Source of the DNA: Clostridium grantii DSM 8605
GTDB taxonomy: Bacteria; Bacillota; Clostridia; Clostridiales; Clostridiaceae
Length of the DNA: 16,156 nucleotides
Reading direction: 5' to 3'
NCBI RefSeq assembly: GCF_900129965.1
Contig: NZ_FQXM01000042.1
Span: forward strand, 1 to 16,156
Positions 6,745 to 14,021 of this stretch are shown piece by piece. The notes beneath the pieces were generated by a model. The model did not search any database and was not told the DNA's origin. It was given only the letters and a program-made list of their open reading frames with translations. How positions within the stretch are numbered: position 1 is the stretch's first letter; each line of letters opens with the position of its first letter. The translations under genes were made by a program, and so were the position numbers.

Positions 6745-7526
6745 TGAATAGAATATATGCAAAATTTGATGAATTAAAGAAGAATAATGAAAAAGCTTTG
6801 ATTACTTATATCACAGCAGGAAGTCCATCACTTGAATGTACAGAAAATCTCATTTATGCTCAAGAAAAAGCAGGAGCAGCCATAGTTGAAATAGGAATTC
6901 CTTTTTCTGATGCTTTGGCAGATGGGCCTATAATACAAAAGGCTGCAGAAGATGCTTTAAGAAAAGGAACTACAGTAAATGGAATCTTTGAGGTTATTAA
7001 GAAAGCAAGAAAAAATACAGAAATACCTTTAGTATTTCTGGTATATTACAATACTTTATTAGCTTATGGAGTAGAAAAATTTGTTGATAATTGTTGTGAA
7101 TCTGGCATAGATGGATTAATAATTCCAGATCTACCTTATGAAGAACAATATGAGGTAACACAATTCCTTGAAGATAAAGAATTAGCACTTATACCTTTAG
7201 TCGCACCAACTTCAGAAGACAGAATAAGTAAGATTGTTGAAAATAAAAAAGGCTTTGTATACTGCGTTTCTTCTTTAGGGGTTACGGGAATGAAGGATGG
7301 ATTTTATGGGGATGTTGAAGCTTACTTAAAAACAGTAAAAGAGCTAGCGGATATTCCTATAGCAGTTGGTTTTGGAGTAGCTTCAAAAGAAGATGTTAAG
7401 AAGTTTGCACCTCATGTAGATGCAGTAATAGTAGGGACAGCTATTGTAAAATTAGTAAGTGAAACAAATGGAGATGCTGAGAAGTTGATAGAGTTTATTG
7501 AAGAGTTGAAAGATGGACTTAAATAG
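6744..7526 (+). CDS. trpA: Tryptophan synthase alpha chain
   Basis: TrpA splits indole-3-glycerol phosphate into glyceraldehyde 3-phosphate and indole, which is channelled to TrpB. The 260-residue barrel has the catalytic pair Glu49 (VEIGIPFSDALADGP) and Asp60 in the canonical numbering, LVFLVYYN, GLIIPDLPYEE, LIPLVAPTS and the phosphate-binding GFGVAS and IVGTAIV. TAATG links it to trpB, and GGGGGAAG provides the ribosome binding site. It is the last gene of the operon; a strong hairpin follows 15 bases after the stop. Confidence 0.97.
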   Translation: MNRIYAKFDELKKNNEKALITYITAGSPSLECTENLIYAQEKAGAAIVEIGIPFSDALADGPIIQKAAEDALRKGTTVNGIFEVIKKARKNTEIPLVFLVYYNTLLAYGVEKFVDNCCESGIDGLIIPDLPYEEQYEVTQFLEDKELALIPLVAPTSEDRISKIVENKKGFVYCVSSLGVTGMKDGFYGDVEAYLKTVKELADIPIAVGFGVASKEDVKKFAPHVDAVIVGTAIVKLVSETNGDAEKLIEFIEELKDGLK

Positions 7527-7541
7527 AATAATAAAAGTTGA

Positions 7542-7585
7542 AATTAAATAAAACTTTTTGCTAAAGCAAAGGGTTTTATTTAATT
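7542..7585 (+). terminator. Terminator of the trp operon
   Basis: AATTAAATAAAA (7542-7553) pairs with TTTTATTTAATT (7574-7585), with an inner TTTGCT/AGCAAA pairing and a very small loop. There is no long uninterrupted T-run, but the stem is long and it lies directly after trpA. Confidence 0.8.
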
Positions 7586-7604
7586 ATAGGCTAGATTTAA
7601 GAAT

Positions 7605-7645
7605 AGTGTTTAACACTTGAAAGTTACATAAATATTTGTTATGAT
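7605..7645 (+). promoter_or_regulatory. Promoter of the acetyltransferase gene with palindrome at -35
   Basis: TTGAAA (7617-7622), a 17-base spacer and TATGAT (7640-7645) make a good sigma-A promoter. A perfect 13-base palindrome, AGTGTTTAACACT (7605-7617), touches the -35 hexamer and could be an operator. Confidence 0.7.
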
Positions 7646-7690
7646 TTTCGAATATATGTATATTTTTACAATATCAAAGGAGGATATAAC

Positions 7691-8140
7691 ATGGAATTGA
7701 AAGATTATGAGATTCTAGGAGATGGAGAGATTGATATTATTATATATAAAAAAAATAGCGGAGATATTTCAAAGGGAAGGGTACCAGAGTATAAGTTCAA
7801 AATAGTACTACACAATACTGATACTGTAATTGGACATATTAATTTAAGATTAGGAAATTCAGAAAAAGTATTAAACTATATAGGTCACGTTGGATATGGA
7901 ATTGAAGAACAGTATCGAGGAAATAAATTTGCTGCAAATGCTTGTAATATTATTAAGGAAGTAATTAAAGACCATTTAATGAATAAAGTGATTATCACAT
8001 GCAATCCACACAATTATGCATCAAGAAAAATTTGTGAAACTATTGGAGCAAAATTTATAGAAATTGTAGACATACCAGAAACTTCGGATGCTTACTCAGC
8101 AGATGAGACTCAAAAATGCCGTTATGAATGGATAGTATGA
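7691..8140 (+). CDS. GNAT family N-acetyltransferase
   Basis: This 149-residue protein of the GNAT fold should transfer an acetyl group from acetyl-CoA to an amine. The acetyl-CoA loop is QYRGNKFA (74-81), corresponding to the Q/RxxGxG/A motif. The second conserved block, NPHNYASRKICETIGAKF (105-122), is typical of the RimJ/RimL-like subgroup, where it follows the N-x-x-S pattern. The N-terminal part has the expected IGHINLRLG strand pair. The start has AAAGGAGG 7 bases upstream. It is transcribed alone between a promoter and a bidirectional terminator. The substrate (protein N terminus, antibiotic or metabolite) cannot be inferred from sequence or neighbours. Confidence 0.88.
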   Translation: MELKDYEILGDGEIDIIIYKKNSGDISKGRVPEYKFKIVLHNTDTVIGHINLRLGNSEKVLNYIGHVGYGIEEQYRGNKFAANACNIIKEVIKDHLMNKVIITCNPHNYASRKICETIGAKFIEIVDIPETSDAYSADETQKCRYEWIV

Positions 8141-8155
8141 TAAATATATAAATAA

Positions 8156-8189
8156 AAAAGAATTCCCCACATTTTGAGGGAATTCTTTT
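8156..8189. terminator. Bidirectional terminator between the acetyltransferase and glnK
   Basis: AAAAGAATTCCC (8156-8167) pairs perfectly with GGGAATTCTTTT (8178-8189) around a 10-base loop. The A-run and T-run flank both sides, so it can end transcription of both convergent genes; it starts 2 bases past the glnK stop. Confidence 0.9.
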
Positions 8190-8191
8190 AA

Positions 8192-8545
8192 CTATTTTAA
8201 AGCTGCTTTATCACGTTCGCCAGTTCTTATTCTAACAACAGTACTAACATCATATACAAAAATCTTACCATCACCTATAGTTCCAGTATTCAGTATTTTT
8301 TCAGCAGTTTCTATAACTAATTCTACAGGAACAGTGGACACAACTATTTCTACTTTAACTTTAGGAAGTAAATTCATTTCATAAGGAACTCCTCTATAAA
8401 ATTCAGTTACACCCTTTTGTGTTCCACATCCTAATACTTGAGTCATAGTCATTCCTTGAATACCAATTTGATTTAATGCTTCTTTAAGTTCTTCAAATTT
8501 ATTACTTCTTGTTATAATCTCTATTTTAGTCATTTTATCCGCCAT
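8192..8545 (-). CDS. glnK: PII nitrogen-regulatory protein partnered with AmtB
   Basis: PII proteins are trimers that read ATP/ADP and 2-oxoglutarate and block AmtB when nitrogen is ample. The 117-residue product has the T-loop GCGTQKGVTEFYRGVPY with the tyrosine equivalent to Tyr51, then LLPKVKVEIVVS, the B-loop TGTIGDGKIF and the C-terminal RIRTGERD. I chose ATG 8545 because AGGGGGA lies 7 bases upstream; a longer in-frame ORF to 8608 would overlap amtB and lacks family similarity. Relative to E. coli GlnB there is a four-residue N-terminal extension, and Arg38 is replaced by Thr, as also seen in divergent Firmicute forms such as NrgB. It lies 22 bases after amtB. A symbol such as nrgB or glnB would also fit. 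Confidence 0.95.
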   Translation of the reverse strand: MADKMTKIEIITRSNKFEELKEALNQIGIQGMTMTQVLGCGTQKGVTEFYRGVPYEMNLLPKVKVEIVVSTVPVELVIETAEKILNTGTIGDGKIFVYDVSTVVRIRTGERDKAALK

Positions 8546-8567
8546 TAAAAAATCCCCCTTTTTCCTT

Positions 8568-9779
8568 TTATAGATCAATATAAGCAGAAATACCATGTTC
8601 CATGGCATCTAAACCACGAGCTTCCTCATGACTTTCAACTCTTAGTCCATAGAATTTGTCGATAAGTTTAAAAGTTATATAGGATAAAGTTAAAACTGTT
8701 AGTGCAACTATACATACTCCTAAAATTTGAATTCCAAGTAAGCCGAATCCACCACCATAGAATAATCCACCATCTGTTGCGAATAAACCTATGCATATAG
8801 TTCCTAATGTTCCACAAACTCCATGAACAGAGATAGCACCTACAGGATCATCAATCTTTAATTTTGTATCAATATATTCTACCGCAAAAATCATTACTAT
8901 ACCAGCTACTATTCCTATAAAAATTGCACCAAAATATGAAATCATAGAAGCACCAGCCGTAACACCAACTAAGCCAGCTAAAGCGCCATTTAAAGTAAGA
9001 CCAGCATCAGGCTTTTTATATCTAATTGTACTAAAAAGCATAGATGATAATGTAGCAGCAGAACCACCAAGTAATGTAGTTATAGCTGCATGAGCAGTTA
9101 ATGGAGATGTAATATCAAGTGTACTACCAGGATTAAAACCAAACCATCCAAACCAAAGAATTAAAACACCAAGTGCTCCTAATGGTATATTGTGTCCAGG
9201 AATAGCTTTAATTTTACCGTTTTTATATTTGCCATCTCTTGCTCCAACTAATTTTGCTCCCATTAATGCTGCAAAACCTCCAACAGCATGTACAGCAGTT
9301 CCACCAGCAAAATCTCTAAATCCCATTTGGCTTAGAAAACCACCACCCCAAATCCAATGTCCTACTAATGGATAAATTAAAGTTGTAGCAATAACACAAA
9401 AGATTATATAAGCTAAAAACTTTGTTCTTTCTGCCATAGCACCTGAAACTATAGTAGCACAAGTAGCTGCAAAAATCGCTTGAAAGAAAAAGAAAACTTC
9501 AAAGGAAATTCCAGATACTGTATCAGGCGTATTTAATAACATAAATCCACTAGTACCAAAAATATTAAAAAAACTCTCTCCATACATAATACCATATCCA
9601 ACAATAAAAAAGCCAATAACACCAATAGCAACTGTAACAAAATTTTTCATTATAATATTTACTGCGTTCTTGCTTTGTGTAAATCCAACCTCCACCATTG
9701 CAAAACCAGCATGCATCAAAAACACTAAAATTGATGCTATAAGTACCCACATTGAATTCATTACTAAGTTCATATCCAT
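8568..9779 (-). CDS. amtB: Ammonium transporter
   Basis: This 403-residue polytopic membrane protein belongs to the Amt/Rh family and carries ammonium into the cell. Eleven hydrophobic spans are expected. The pore residues are visible: Phe103 (FQAIFAA), Asp157 in DFAGG, the twin histidines His164 (VHAVGG) and His319 (SVHGVCG), and Phe215 in GWFGFNPG. GLVGVTAG and DDPVGAISVHG are further family blocks. The cytoplasmic tail contains the conserved GLDxxEHG element as GLDAMEHG (389-396), which transmits PII binding. The protein starts directly in the first span, without the cleaved signal peptide known in E. coli AmtB. Next to glnK, it forms the classic ammonium uptake pair, probably induced under nitrogen limitation. 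Confidence 0.97.
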   Translation of the reverse strand: MDMNLVMNSMWVLIASILVFLMHAGFAMVEVGFTQSKNAVNIIMKNFVTVAIGVIGFFIVGYGIMYGESFFNIFGTSGFMLLNTPDTVSGISFEVFFFFQAIFAATCATIVSGAMAERTKFLAYIIFCVIATTLIYPLVGHWIWGGGFLSQMGFRDFAGGTAVHAVGGFAALMGAKLVGARDGKYKNGKIKAIPGHNIPLGALGVLILWFGWFGFNPGSTLDITSPLTAHAAITTLLGGSAATLSSMLFSTIRYKKPDAGLTLNGALAGLVGVTAGASMISYFGAIFIGIVAGIVMIFAVEYIDTKLKIDDPVGAISVHGVCGTLGTICIGLFATDGGLFYGGGFGLLGIQILGVCIVALTVLTLSYITFKLIDKFYGLRVESHEEARGLDAMEHGISAYIDL

Positions 9780-9889
9780 TTTTTAGTCCCCCTTAAAAAT
9801 AATTACGCTAAAAACTTGTCGGTTTTTTTAACATAATGGCAATAAAAACATTTTTTGATTGATAAATAATCAATAATTACGTTACAGTT
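9780..9889 (-). promoter_or_regulatory. amtB 5' leader with separated direct repeats
   Basis: The predicted transcript has a leader of about 100 bases. On the plus strand AATAATTACG occurs twice, at 9798-9807 and 9872-9881, bracketing the leader: once near the transcription start and once just before the ribosome binding site (AAGGGGG, 8 bases before ATG). Short AT-rich hairpins are possible, including TTGAT/ATCAA. No GlnR-type operator and no pair of ANTAR-type hexaloops was convincing. Confidence 0.4.
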
Positions 9890-9918
9890 ATTATATTATC
9901 AATTAATGCATAAGTCAA
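9890..9918 (-). promoter_or_regulatory. Sigma-A promoter of amtB-glnK
   Basis: Read on the minus strand: TTGACT (9918-9913), a 17-base spacer and TATAAT (9895-9890). This is a near-perfect vegetative promoter. Confidence 0.8.
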
Positions 9919-10012
9919 TTAAAAAAATGATAAAAATATGCAGAAAATATTTACATATGTCAAGTCAGTGGTAAGGACTTTATTTTTTTAAAAAGTAAAT
10001 AAAAATCTGTAG

Positions 10013-10041
10013 TTATAAAAATATTTATTATATGTTATTAT
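10013..10041 (+). promoter_or_regulatory. Possible extended -10 promoter of the MutS-like gene
   Basis: A weak TTATAA (10013-10018), a 17-base spacer and TATTAT (10036-10041) preceded by TGT give an extended -10 arrangement. The call is tentative because the whole region is AT-rich. The rest of the divergent gap (9919-10079) shows nothing else clear. Confidence 0.35.
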
Positions 10042-10079
10042 TTATAAATAGATAAAAGTATAAATTTGGGAGTGGTATT

Positions 10080-11876
10080 ATGAAAGAAAAAATATACGAT
10101 AAAAGAATGAAAAGATATGAAAATTTAAAATCAAAACAAAAACAAACCATTAATTTTTACAGTGTTTTAAGATTGGTGATATTTATTTCAGCTATTGTGC
10201 TAGGCTTGATTTTTTTAAAGCAAGATAATTATATGTTTTTTGGAATTACTGTATTAATATTTTTAATATTTTTTTTGGTTGTTGCTAAAAAACATAGTGT
10301 TTTAATAGCTAAACTAAAATTATGTGAATCTCTCATATCAATAAATAAAAAATCACTTGAAAGAAAAAAAGGAAAGTGGAAAGGATTCAAAGATCAAGGA
10401 AGTGAGTTTGTTGATGAAAGCAGCAATTTCACATATGATTTAGATATATTTGGTAAGAACTCTTTATTTCAGTATATAAATGTTACAAAAACCTTTTATG
10501 GAAGACATGAATTGAAGAATATATTATCAGAATTTCCAACAAATAAAGAAAAGATTATACAAAAACAAGAAGCAGTAAAAGAATTAGCTTTATCAATAGG
10601 GTGGAGACAAAAGCTACAGGCTTTGCCATCAATAAGTGAAGAAAATATAAAATCACCTGAGGAATTAGTGATTTGGAGTAAAGAGAAAATTGATTTTTAT
10701 GAAAGTAAAAGTGTAAACTTCTTGGTTATTATTTTGCCTTTAATCACTATTTTATTTGGGGTACTTCATTTCATTTTTAATTTGATACCATACACTGTAC
10801 CGGCTATTTTGTTTATAATCCAAATAGGGATAACAGGGTATAAATTTGGAGAAAGAGCAGATTATTTAAATGAATTATTTAAATATAAAAGGGATATAGA
10901 AATCTACTGGCATATGATAGAACATATAGAAAAAAAAGATTTTAATAGTATATATTTAGAAAAGTTAAAAGCTAAGTTAGTAAATAATAAAAAAGAAACA
11001 TGTGGAAAATCAATGAAAGAATTTAATAAAATAGTAACAAAAATATCTGATCGCAGAAATATGTTTTATCTGATAAAAAATTTAATTTTTCTTTCTGATT
11101 ATAAAGTGTGTAAATCTTTAAATAAATGGAAAAACAATTCTGGTGAAAATCTTCAGCAATGGTTGCAGGTGATTGGAGAATTTGAGGCTTTGTCAAGTTT
11201 ATCTATAATAAATTTTGACAATCCAAACTGGACCACCCCTGAATTTACAGAAAAAAAGATTATTAAAAGTGAAAAATTAGCTCATCCTTTAATTACTAGC
11301 AATAGAATTAGTAATTATATTTCTATAAGTGAAGAATCCCCCGTATTATTGATTACAGGATCAAATATGGCGGGTAAAAGTACATATTTAAGGACTATAG
11401 GAATTAATCTTGTGCTTTCATATACAGGAGCTGCAGTTTGTGCAAGTAGCTTTACATGTCCTCTTTTGAATATATATTCTTGTATGAGAATAAGTGACGA
11501 TATAGATCAGAATATATCATCTTTTTATGGAGAAATTATTAGAATTAAAAAAATTATTGATGCCGTTAATAGAAATGAAAAAGTATTTTTTCTTTTGGAT
11601 GAAATTTTTAAAGGAACCAATTCTATTGATAGACATACAGGTGCTATTTCTCTTGTAAATAAGCTTGAAAAAGTTGGAGCGGTAGGATTAGTTTCAACCC
11701 ATGATTTAGAGCTAGGGGAACTGGAAAAAACATCAAAAGGAAAGATTAAAAATTATCATTTTGAAGAATATTATAAAGATAATAAAATTTATTTTGATTA
11801 TAAATTAAAAAAAGGCATAAGTAAAACTAGAAATGCTTCATACTTAATGAAAATGGCGGGGCTTCAGGTTGATTAA
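10080..11876 (+). CDS. Membrane-associated MutS-family ATPase
   Basis: The C-terminal third is a MutS-type ABC ATPase domain: Walker A GSNMAGKST (427-435), the signature-like SSFYGEI (480-486), Walker B FFLLDEIFKGTN (503-514) and the H-loop STHDLE (539-544, His541). The mismatch-recognition and connector domains of true MutS are absent. Instead there are two pairs of hydrophobic spans (about 29-47 and 51-69; 213-230 and 237-255) that should anchor the protein in the membrane, with a helical core-like region between about 260 and 400. The length (598) fits a clostridial group of MutS-like proteins often annotated as mismatch repair ATPases. A role in mismatch repair is unlikely and the true function is unknown. 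GGGAG lies 7 bases before ATG. A related staygreen-like gene follows 73 bases later, perhaps co-transcribed. Confidence 0.85.
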   Translation: MKEKIYDKRMKRYENLKSKQKQTINFYSVLRLVIFISAIVLGLIFLKQDNYMFFGITVLIFLIFFLVVAKKHSVLIAKLKLCESLISINKKSLERKKGKWKGFKDQGSEFVDESSNFTYDLDIFGKNSLFQYINVTKTFYGRHELKNILSEFPTNKEKIIQKQEAVKELALSIGWRQKLQALPSISEENIKSPEELVIWSKEKIDFYESKSVNFLVIILPLITILFGVLHFIFNLIPYTVPAILFIIQIGITGYKFGERADYLNELFKYKRDIEIYWHMIEHIEKKDFNSIYLEKLKAKLVNNKKETCGKSMKEFNKIVTKISDRRNMFYLIKNLIFLSDYKVCKSLNKWKNNSGENLQQWLQVIGEFEALSSLSIINFDNPNWTTPEFTEKKIIKSEKLAHPLITSNRISNYISISEESPVLLITGSNMAGKSTYLRTIGINLVLSYTGAAVCASSFTCPLLNIYSCMRISDDIDQNISSFYGEIIRIKKIIDAVNRNEKVFFLLDEIFKGTNSIDRHTGAISLVNKLEKVGAVGLVSTHDLELGELEKTSKGKIKNYHFEEYYKDNKIYFDYKLKKGISKTRNASYLMKMAGLQVD

Positions 11877-11884
11877 AAAAAGCC

Positions 11885-11940
11885 TTCACAAATTAGTGCT
11901 TTTATAATAATATAATAAAAGTACTAATTTTGTAGGTGAA
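11885..11940 (+). promoter_or_regulatory. Long hairpin covering the ribosome binding site of the next gene
   Basis: Sixteen consecutive pairs form between 11890-11905 and 11915-11930 (one G-T pair), with a 9-base loop. An outer TTCAC/GTGAA helix (11885-11889 with 11936-11940) closes around a 5-base bulge. The only ribosome binding site before ATG 11950, AGGTG (11934-11938), lies partly in that outer helix. There is no T-run, so it is not an obvious terminator; it may instead limit translation or stabilise the transcript. Confidence 0.55.
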
Positions 11941-11949
11941 TAAATAAAA

Positions 11950-12375
11950 ATGATTAATGATGAAAAAATTAAAGTAATATTTCTACCTGGAAGTTCTAAA
12001 ACTAAACCTGTAGTTCCTAGACATTATACATTTTTGTGTGGAGATGTTAATAAACCAAAGGAGTTGTATATTGGTTTAAGTTATAACTATGAAAGAATAG
12101 GTTTTTTACAACAGGAGATACTAGCAAAGTGGACGTTTGAAAATAAAATCTATGGTTTGAATATCTATTATGTGGTTAATGAAAATACTTCAGAAGAATA
12201 TCAAAAAAATAAATTATTTGAAACTATTAATATAATTCAAAAGGCAGATAAAGAATTTATTGATAAATTTACTAATCAAAATTTTCCGGAAATTTCAGTT
12301 TATTTCTTCGATAAGAATTCAAATTTATTAAGAGAAGAAAAACATGAATTTTTTAAAGATAATAGTTTGATTTAA
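11950..12375 (+). CDS. Staygreen (SGR) family protein
   Basis: This 141-residue soluble protein resembles the staygreen domain. Recognisable elements are FLPGSS (11-16), PVVPRHYT (20-27), the following conserved Asp32, ELYIGLSYNYERI (38-50), EILAKW (56-61) and a C-terminal FPEISVYFFD (112-121). Plant SGR and some bacterial homologues remove magnesium from chlorophyll; in bacteria without chlorophyll the role is unknown. Family members, as I recall them, have THSD after the PRxYT motif, where this protein has LCGD, so a histidine thought to matter for catalysis may be replaced by Cys30. The ribosome binding site AGGTG is 11 bases before ATG and lies in a hairpin. It could be co-transcribed with the MutS-like gene. 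The call rests on motif recall, not a search. Confidence 0.7.
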   Translation: MINDEKIKVIFLPGSSKTKPVVPRHYTFLCGDVNKPKELYIGLSYNYERIGFLQQEILAKWTFENKIYGLNIYYVVNENTSEEYQKNKLFETINIIQKADKEFIDKFTNQNFPEISVYFFDKNSNLLREEKHEFFKDNSLI

Positions 12376-12417
12376 ATAATTTTCAATTTGAAACTTTCTA
12401 AATAATTGATTTTTTTA

Positions 12418-12446
12418 TTGACAAGAAAGAAAATCTGGAGTATGAT
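12418..12446 (+). promoter_or_regulatory. Sigma-A promoter of tpx
   Basis: TTGACA (12418-12423), a 17-base spacer and TATGAT (12441-12446) form a strong promoter. No clear PerR-type palindrome overlaps it. Confidence 0.85.
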
Positions 12447-12497
12447 AAGAATAAATATTAACGGATAATAAATATCAATTACTTAGGAGGCAACATT

Positions 12498-13007
12498 ATG
12501 GAAAAAAGAACAGGTTTTATGACTCTTGGAGGAAATCCAGTTACATTGCTAGGAAAAGAAATCAAGGTAGGAGATAAAGCACCAAGTTTTACTGTTTTAG
12601 ATAATGCTTCTAAACCAGTGACTTTAGAGGATGCAAAAGGAAAGAAATTAATTATAAGTGTTGTTCCATCTGTAGATACACCAGTTTGCTCAGCTCAAAC
12701 AAGAAGATTTAATGAAGAAGCAGCAAAAATGGATGGAGTAGAGATATATACTATCAGCGTAGATTTGCCCTTTGCACTAGCTAGATATTGTGCTGCAGAA
12801 GGAATTGATAAAGTAAAAACTTTATCAGATCATAAAGAATTATCTTTTGGAGAAGCTTATGGTTTTGTAATTGAAGAAGCAAGACTTCTTGGCAGAGGTA
12901 TTGTAATTGTAGATGAAGAGGGAACAGTTAGATATGTAGAATACGTAAAAGAAGTATCTAACTATCCAGATTATGATAAAGCTTTAGAAGCTGTAAATAG
13001 TTTATAA
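12498..13007 (+). CDS. tpx: Thiol peroxidase (Tpx-type peroxiredoxin)
   Basis: Tpx reduces hydrogen peroxide and alkyl hydroperoxides in the cytosol using electrons from thioredoxin. The 169-residue protein starts with the family-typical TGFMTLGGNPVTLLG and VGDKAPSFTV. The peroxidatic Cys64 sits in SVDTPVCSAQTRRF, with Thr61 and a conserved arginine nearby, and the resolving Cys98 sits in ARYCAAEGIDKVKTLSDH, as expected for an atypical 2-Cys peroxiredoxin. The start has AGGAGG 7 bases upstream. It is transcribed alone from a consensus promoter and ends at a perfect terminator. In an anaerobe it would contribute to tolerance of air exposure. The assignment is secure. Confidence 0.96.
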   Translation: MEKRTGFMTLGGNPVTLLGKEIKVGDKAPSFTVLDNASKPVTLEDAKGKKLIISVVPSVDTPVCSAQTRRFNEEAAKMDGVEIYTISVDLPFALARYCAAEGIDKVKTLSDHKELSFGEAYGFVIEEARLLGRGIVIVDEEGTVRYVEYVKEVSNYPDYDKALEAVNSL

Positions 13008-13020
13008 ATTAAGGAACAGT

Positions 13021-13053
13021 AAAAAAGGTATTTCAATACGAAATACCTTTTTT
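13021..13053. terminator. Bidirectional terminator between tpx and ddl
   Basis: AAAAAAGGTATTT (13021-13033) and AAATACCTTTTTT (13041-13053) are perfectly complementary around a 7-base loop. The A- and T-runs allow use from both convergent genes. Confidence 0.93.
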
Positions 13054-13088
13054 ATTGATTTAAAACACATTTATGATAATTACATAGT

Positions 13089-14021
13089 TTAGTACCTATC
13101 TATCATTAATGAATATTCTATGATTTTATCTAATAATTCATTAAAAGGAATACCATAAGCTTTGGCGCTTTTAGGAATTAAACTATTCTCTGTCATTCCA
13201 GAAAGCGTATTAATTTCTAATACATAAATCTCACCGCCACTGATTATCATATCAATTCGAGCGTAAACCTGTAAACTAAATTCTTTCCAAATAGTTTCTG
13301 CTATTGTTTTTACTTTGTTGTGGAGGGTTTTTGGCAATGATATAATTTTTTCCTCTACCCCATTTTTAGAATATTTAGACTCATAATTAAAAAAACTAGC
13401 TTCAGGCTTAATGCCTATTATTGGCAATACTTCTCCGTTCAATACACTGACGGTTATTTCTTCACCATGGATAAAATCTTCAATAATTACATCTTTATCA
13501 AATTTAAAGGATAAATCAATGGAATTTAATAATTCTTCTTTAGTATTTACAACAAAAATACCAATACTTGAGCCGCCTTTGTTGGGCTTTACCACCAAAG
13601 GGAAAAACTTTTTATCTAAATTAAAATCCTTCATAAAAAGATTTTTGTCTTCATAGGAGTTGTAAACATCTAGCTTAATGTGTATCCACCCTGGAGTTTC
13701 TATTGCACAATTTTTAAATATGATTTTACTCATAATTTTATTCATACATAAAGCACTAGCAAAAATTCCACATCCTGTATAGGGTACATGCATAGTTTCT
13801 AACATAGCTTGTATTTTACCGTCTTCACCAAATTCTCCATGCAAGGCAATAAATGCAAAACTTAAATCTCTAATTTGATCGATTAATTGAAATCTAGTGT
13901 TTATTGGTATAGGAACCACTTCATATTTTGTTTTGTCCAAGTTTTTGATAACTTCGTTTCCAGTCATGAAAGAAATTTCTCTTTCCATAGAGTCTCCACC
14001 CATAATAACACCTACTTGCAT
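13089..14021 (-). CDS. ddl: D-alanine--D-alanine ligase
   Basis: Ddl joins two D-alanines, using ATP, for the peptidoglycan stem peptide. The 310-residue ATP-grasp enzyme matches the short DdlB type: GGDSMEREIS with Glu15, ALHGEFGEDGKIQ (59-71), YTGCGIFASALCMNK, KPNKGGSSIG (145-154) that clamps ATP, the omega-loop NYESKY with Lys216 and Tyr217, and the metal ligands Asp257, Glu269 and Asn271 in ARIDM and LEINTLSGMTENS. The tyrosine in the omega-loop argues for D-Ala as second substrate rather than the D-lactate of VanA-type ligases. AAGGGGGG lies 8 bases before ATG. It stands alone, without murF or van genes, so whether it is the main or a second ligase cannot be judged here. Confidence 0.95.
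   Translation of the reverse strand: MQVGVIMGGDSMEREISFMTGNEVIKNLDKTKYEVVPIPINTRFQLIDQIRDLSFAFIALHGEFGEDGKIQAMLETMHVPYTGCGIFASALCMNKIMSKIIFKNCAIETPGWIHIKLDVYNSYEDKNLFMKDFNLDKKFFPLVVKPNKGGSSIGIFVVNTKEELLNSIDLSFKFDKDVIIEDFIHGEEITVSVLNGEVLPIIGIKPEASFFNYESKYSKNGVEEKIISLPKTLHNKVKTIAETIWKEFSLQVYARIDMIISGGEIYVLEINTLSGMTENSLIPKSAKAYGIPFNELLDKIIEYSLMIDRY

Noticed and set aside
8546..8608. Longer glnK start at 8608
   Set aside because: It would overlap the end of amtB and add a non-PII peptide; ATG 8545 has its own ribosome binding site.
9780..9889. ANTAR antitermination element before amtB
   Set aside because: The possible hairpins do not show two hexaloops with the A1/G4 pattern and no convincing terminator follows.
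12447..12497. PerR box before tpx
   Set aside because: AT-rich half-sites such as GATAA and TATC occur, but no palindrome close to the PerR consensus was found.
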